Source of the DNA: Salinicola acroporae
GTDB taxonomy: Bacteria; Pseudomonadota; Gammaproteobacteria; Pseudomonadales; Halomonadaceae
Direction of reading: 5' to 3'
Assembly (NCBI RefSeq): GCF_003206615.1
Contig: NZ_PZJW01000008.1
Coordinates: forward strand, 110,754 to 174,753
DNA: 64,000 nucleotides
Position numbers and translations under genes: made by a program. Below the pieces are notes generated by a model. The model worked only from the letters and a program-made list of their open reading frames with translations. It was not told the origin of the DNA and searched no databases. Shown in pieces: positions 61,605 to 64,000 of this stretch. Within the stretch, counting starts at the first letter, position 1. Each line of letters starts with the position of its first letter.

Positions 61605-62078
61605 GTGAAAAACGATAAGTTGACAGCCATTATACGGTTAAGCGCGATTTTGCCCAGCCTGTCACGCTTCTCGTTCGTCGCCCGGTCGGGTTCGGGCTCG
61701 GAAGTGGGCTGGAACGGCCGTGGTTCAGGTGTGATCGAGGTGGTACACCAGGCGGCCAACGTGCGCTTCTTCGAGTCGGGCAGGTTCACGCTTGAAGGCC
61801 AGGATCACGACGTTCCCATGCGCAACGTCTATCGCTGGGATCTTCACTCCGACCGGGTCTCGCTATCCCATGAACGCCGCGGTGCCGCCAACGCCGTTTC
61901 ACTGTTTGATCTCGTCGCCAGCGACGCAGAGACCCTGGTCAGCGCCGAAGTCCATCAGTGTGCCGCCGACGCCTACTCTGCCAGGCTGACCCTGGTGCCA
62001 GACGGTATCGATCTCGAGTGGCGGATCGTCGGCCCCCGCAAGGACGAGCATATCGCCTACCGTTATCGGTCCCGCTGA
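61605..62078 (+). CDS. DUF6314-family protein
   Basis: This 157-aa protein has a beta-rich body with GWNGRGSGVIEVVHQA, RNVYRWDLHSDRVSLSHERR, HQCAADAYSARLTLVPDG and the end WRIVGPRKDEHIAYRYRSR. This is the repeating pattern of the DUF6314 family. Function is unknown. The GTG at 61605 starts 12 bp from the divergent EamA start, and an SD is not obvious, so the start may be further in. Confidence 0.7.
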   Translation: MKNDKLTAIIRLSAILPSLSRFSFVARSGSGSEVGWNGRGSGVIEVVHQAANVRFFESGRFTLEGQDHDVPMRNVYRWDLHSDRVSLSHERRGAANAVSLFDLVASDAETLVSAEVHQCAADAYSARLTLVPDGIDLEWRIVGPRKDEHIAYRYRSR

Positions 62079-62086
62079 AACGACGA

Positions 62087-62106
62087 CGGCTTCCCGAGGG
62101 AAGCCG
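62087..62106. terminator. Hairpin between DUF6314 and Pmp3 genes
   Basis: CGGCTTCC pairs with GGAAGCCG (8 bp) over a CGAG tetraloop, between two convergent stops. It is probably a shared terminator, although the T tract is poor. Confidence 0.5.
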
Positions 62107-62128
62107 AAGAAAGAACTGCCAGACCATG

Positions 62129-62287
62129 TCAGCGCGTCGCAATGATCCACACTGCGTGGATGATGCCCGGAATGTAGCCCAGCAGCGTCAGCACGATATT
62201 GATCCAGAATTGCAATCCCAGGCCAACCTGCAGGAACACGCCTACCGGTGGCAAGAGAATGGCGAAGATGATGCGAATGATGTCCAT
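62129..62287 (-). CDS. Pmp3/UPF0057 small membrane protein
   Basis: This is a 52-aa two-helix proteolipid. The motif FAILLPPVGVFLQVGLGLQF, then WINIVLTLLGYIPGIIHAVW, is the Pmp3 (YqaE) signature. Homologues are induced by salt, cold and other stress in many organisms, which fits a halophile. The start at 62287 has a very strong SD (AAGGAGG). Confidence 0.93.
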   Translation of the reverse strand: MDIIRIIFAILLPPVGVFLQVGLGLQFWINIVLTLLGYIPGIIHAVWIIATR

Positions 62288-62461
62288 GTAGCCTCCTTTG
62301 CTCAGAACGACATCGTTGTTGGTATTCAACAATCCATTGTGGAGTCCCAGGACAACCGTCGAACCGGCCGGCCTGGGCAACGGGATGGCGACATCCCGCC
62401 GACTGATTGCGATTCACCCCGCCACAGCATAGCGCCCTTTGACAGCGAACGCTGCCGTTCG

Positions 62462-62701
62462 TCAGTGACGCTCGTCGGTAGAACGAGCCTTGTTCACCTT
62501 GGTCTGAATGGTACGCGACTCCGAGGCGAGTTCCTCGTGGTGCCGCTCCCAGTCTTCCCAATCATGCGGCGTGCCACTTCTCGGGCCGTGTTCGGCGGCT
62601 TCACGCGCTCGCGCCCAGGCCTTTTCCTCAAGCGACTGGGGCTTGTCCTGCTCCTTTTCCAGCGCGATGCCCTGCTTGGCGAGATAGTCTCGAGCATTCA
62701 T
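62462..62701 (-). CDS. Hypothetical charged 79-aa protein
   Basis: No family is recognised. The protein is highly charged and Glu/Arg-rich, with MNARDYLAKQGIALEKEQDK and a Trp-rich middle (PHDWEDWERHHEELA). It looks helical and cytosolic. The start at 62701 follows GAGGGGG. It belongs to a set of small genes between 62.1 and 63.9 kb. Confidence 0.6.
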   Translation of the reverse strand: MNARDYLAKQGIALEKEQDKPQSLEEKAWARAREAAEHGPRSGTPHDWEDWERHHEELASESRTIQTKVNKARSTDERH

Positions 62702-62922
62702 CCAACCCCCTCCCGTCCTGCATCGCAGGATCATCCAACGGCACCTGCGGATACGTTTCGCTCCGCGATACTCTCTAGGTGGCACCGAGTGGCCGTCACT
62801 TCAAGGTCTCTACGAAAGCTAGTCCCGTGAATTTTCTAGCCGAATGCCATTTATGGACTACAGTTGAAAGTGCATCGAGTTGCATATCGCAACAAACATC
62901 GCCTCCACAAAAGGAATTTGTC

Positions 62923-63243
62923 ATGAGAAAGCATCTGATCACCTCAGCGGTGGCCGCCATGTTGCTGATGGGCGTCGCTGGAAGCACCTTTGCACAAAGT
63001 GATGCCATGGAGGAAGCTGAACAAGCGAACAATCAACCCTTGGCTTCGGGCAGCGGTGTCACGGCCGAGGGCGGTCAAGCCTCGGACAAGGCCAGCGGCC
63101 ACAGCGATGCCGCCAATCAGTCCATGAATGCGGTCGATGCCGAGACGGATGAAAAGACGGACATTCAGAAATCTGAAGATCTCGACGACATCAACGCCGA
63201 GGGTCACAGCGACGCGGCTGGCGATGCCATCGAAAGCCAGTGA
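62923..63243 (+). CDS. Small acidic exported protein
   Basis: This 106-aa protein has a clear signal peptide (ITSAVAAMLLMGVAGSTFA). Its low-complexity mature part is rich in Ala, Asp, Glu, Ser and Gln, with two GHSDAA repeats. It is probably periplasmic and disordered. No family is recognised. AAAGGA precedes the ATG, and a strong terminator follows, so it is likely well expressed. Confidence 0.75.
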   Translation: MRKHLITSAVAAMLLMGVAGSTFAQSDAMEEAEQANNQPLASGSGVTAEGGQASDKASGHSDAANQSMNAVDAETDEKTDIQKSEDLDDINAEGHSDAAGDAIESQ

Positions 63244-63263
63244 TGAGTCGCCGACGATAGTCG

Positions 63264-63285
63264 AGGGGCTTCGGCCCCTTTTTTT
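63264..63285 (+). terminator. Intrinsic terminator of the acidic exported protein gene
   Basis: GGGGC/GCCCC with a TTCG tetraloop (63265-63278) runs into seven T residues, 22 bp past the stop. Confidence 0.9.
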
Positions 63286-63417
63286 CATGCAACGAAACAG
63301 CGTGAAGTCGCGCCAAGTTGCAAGATGGACTCGGCTCAAACCGGCGGCTGAAGCCAGTTCGGTCAGGCATGCCGCAGCGCCCGGCGTGAGTCGTCAGTCC
63401 GAGAGGAGCCTTCGACC

Positions 63418-63615
63418 TTGAATGCGTTCGTCGTTCGCCACTCAGCGATCAATGAAACACGCCAGGCACCAGAGTGGCTCGTGGTCAATCAACGCTACGA
63501 CGAGGGTGCCGAGCCGTGCTGGATCATGTCCCGCCACGCCTTCCAGGAGGAGGCCGAAATGGAGGCTGAACGCCTCAACGGCAACGATACGGCTCCCATC
63601 GGTAGCGTCGACTAG
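63418..63615 (+). CDS. Hypothetical 65-aa protein
   Basis: This unrecognised small protein starts at TTG, with AGGAG nine bases upstream. It contains PEWLVVNQRYDEGAEPCWIM and EEAEMEAERLNGNDT. The pattern is soluble and acidic. Coding is supported by the SD and the in-frame composition, but not by homology. Confidence 0.5.
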   Translation: MNAFVVRHSAINETRQAPEWLVVNQRYDEGAEPCWIMSRHAFQEEAEMEAERLNGNDTAPIGSVD

Positions 63616-63689
63616 TGTGGCCGTGACGAAGGAAGCAACACCCGCGATTCCTTGACGAAGAATGTTGCACCACCGATCGGGATGATGTC

Positions 63690-63839
63690 ATGAAGAAGAT
63701 GATCGGCGCCGCCATCGCCAACTGGCTAAGAAAGCCCGAAAACCGTGAAAAGGCCAAACGCACGGCCAAGCAGGCATACGATAAGTACCAGCGTCGCAGA
63801 AAGAACACGGCGGCCGATACAGGCCCCGACTCTCGCTAG
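63690..63839 (+). CDS. Hypothetical basic 49-aa protein
   Basis: This short ORF begins MKKMIGAAIANWLRKPENRE and continues with a Lys/Arg-rich helix (KAKRTAKQAYDKYQRRRKN). It has no clear SD beyond GGGATG and no family I can name. It resembles short basic proteins seen in other halomonads, which is a recollection rather than a search result. Confidence 0.45.
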   Translation: MKKMIGAAIANWLRKPENREKAKRTAKQAYDKYQRRRKNTAADTGPDSR

Positions 63840-64000
63840 GATCAGGCGAAAGACAGCACGAACGCCCGATCGTGGCTGATGGTGCATGGGAGTGCTCCAT
63901 CGCGCCGTGAAATCGATCCAATACCGGGGTTCTACCCCGCAACCGCCGATGCAGAGTTGCCGGGACCCGTCAATTTTGCCAGTGATCTTGCCCAGCAGCA
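63840..64000. other. Window end, no gene seen
   Basis: The last 161 bp show no supported ORF with an SD. An imperfect hairpin (CCGGGG/CCCCGC) lies near 63924-63942. Confidence 0.35.

Overview
The window is high-GC and gene-dense, with short intergenic gaps and good Shine-Dalgarno (SD) sites. Gene content and protein flavour point to a halophilic gammaproteobacterium, most likely Halomonadaceae (Halomonas, Salinicola or Kushneria type). The evidence is a YfdC-type FNT channel, an E. coli-type PntAB, RimK-like and YajQ proteins, a long-form LeuA, an IalB-like protein and a PQQ dehydrogenase. The genus is an inference. I see no rRNA, tRNA, CRISPR array, prophage or IS element.

Region 1-8.8 kb: a truncated LacI/GntR-type repressor, gpsA-sixA (coupled stop/start), pntA-pntB transhydrogenase, selO and a Bax-like glucosaminidase. 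Region 8.8-17.1 kb: htpG, a YkvA-like protein, the lytic transglycosylase slt, an ExoD family protein, a TM2 protein, a cold-shock gene with a long leader, a yeast-type cytosine deaminase and a YegS lipid kinase. Region 17.2-27.2 kb: a Bcr/CflA exporter, MgtC/SapB, YfdC, a FlgO-like lipoprotein pair behind a 148-bp hairpin-like element, leuA divergent from an Lrp regulator, an IalB-like protein, and an orphan TctC receptor with an HpcH aldolase.

Region 27.2-32 kb: a compact unit with a near-consensus promoter, nested palindromes, a 30-codon ORF, a strong hairpin and a DUF1127 gene. It is followed by a YjfB-like protein, a lipoprotein, a chemoreceptor without a periplasmic sensor, endonuclease IV and a small membrane protein. 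Region 32-46.4 kb: aldA, an MFS carrier, pepN, ybaN, a DODA-type dioxygenase, yajQ, GNAT divergent from a RimK-like ATP-grasp ligase, a DUF2797-yeaC-glpG operon and a nadK-phosphoesterase operon.

Region 46.8-57.7 kb: a PQQ dehydrogenase whose membrane anchor appears to be a separate gene. Then comes a co-directional catabolic cluster (DUF3100 permease, M20 amidohydrolase, HIBADH-family dehydrogenase, ALDH, class V PLP enzyme, VOC protein) with a convergent LysR regulator. This is the best candidate for an undescribed pathway. Region 57.9-64 kb: an overlapping operon (HmuQ-like monooxygenase, SleB hydrolase, CysE without its tail, DUF1853), an EamA carrier, a DUF6314 protein and several small stress-type proteins.
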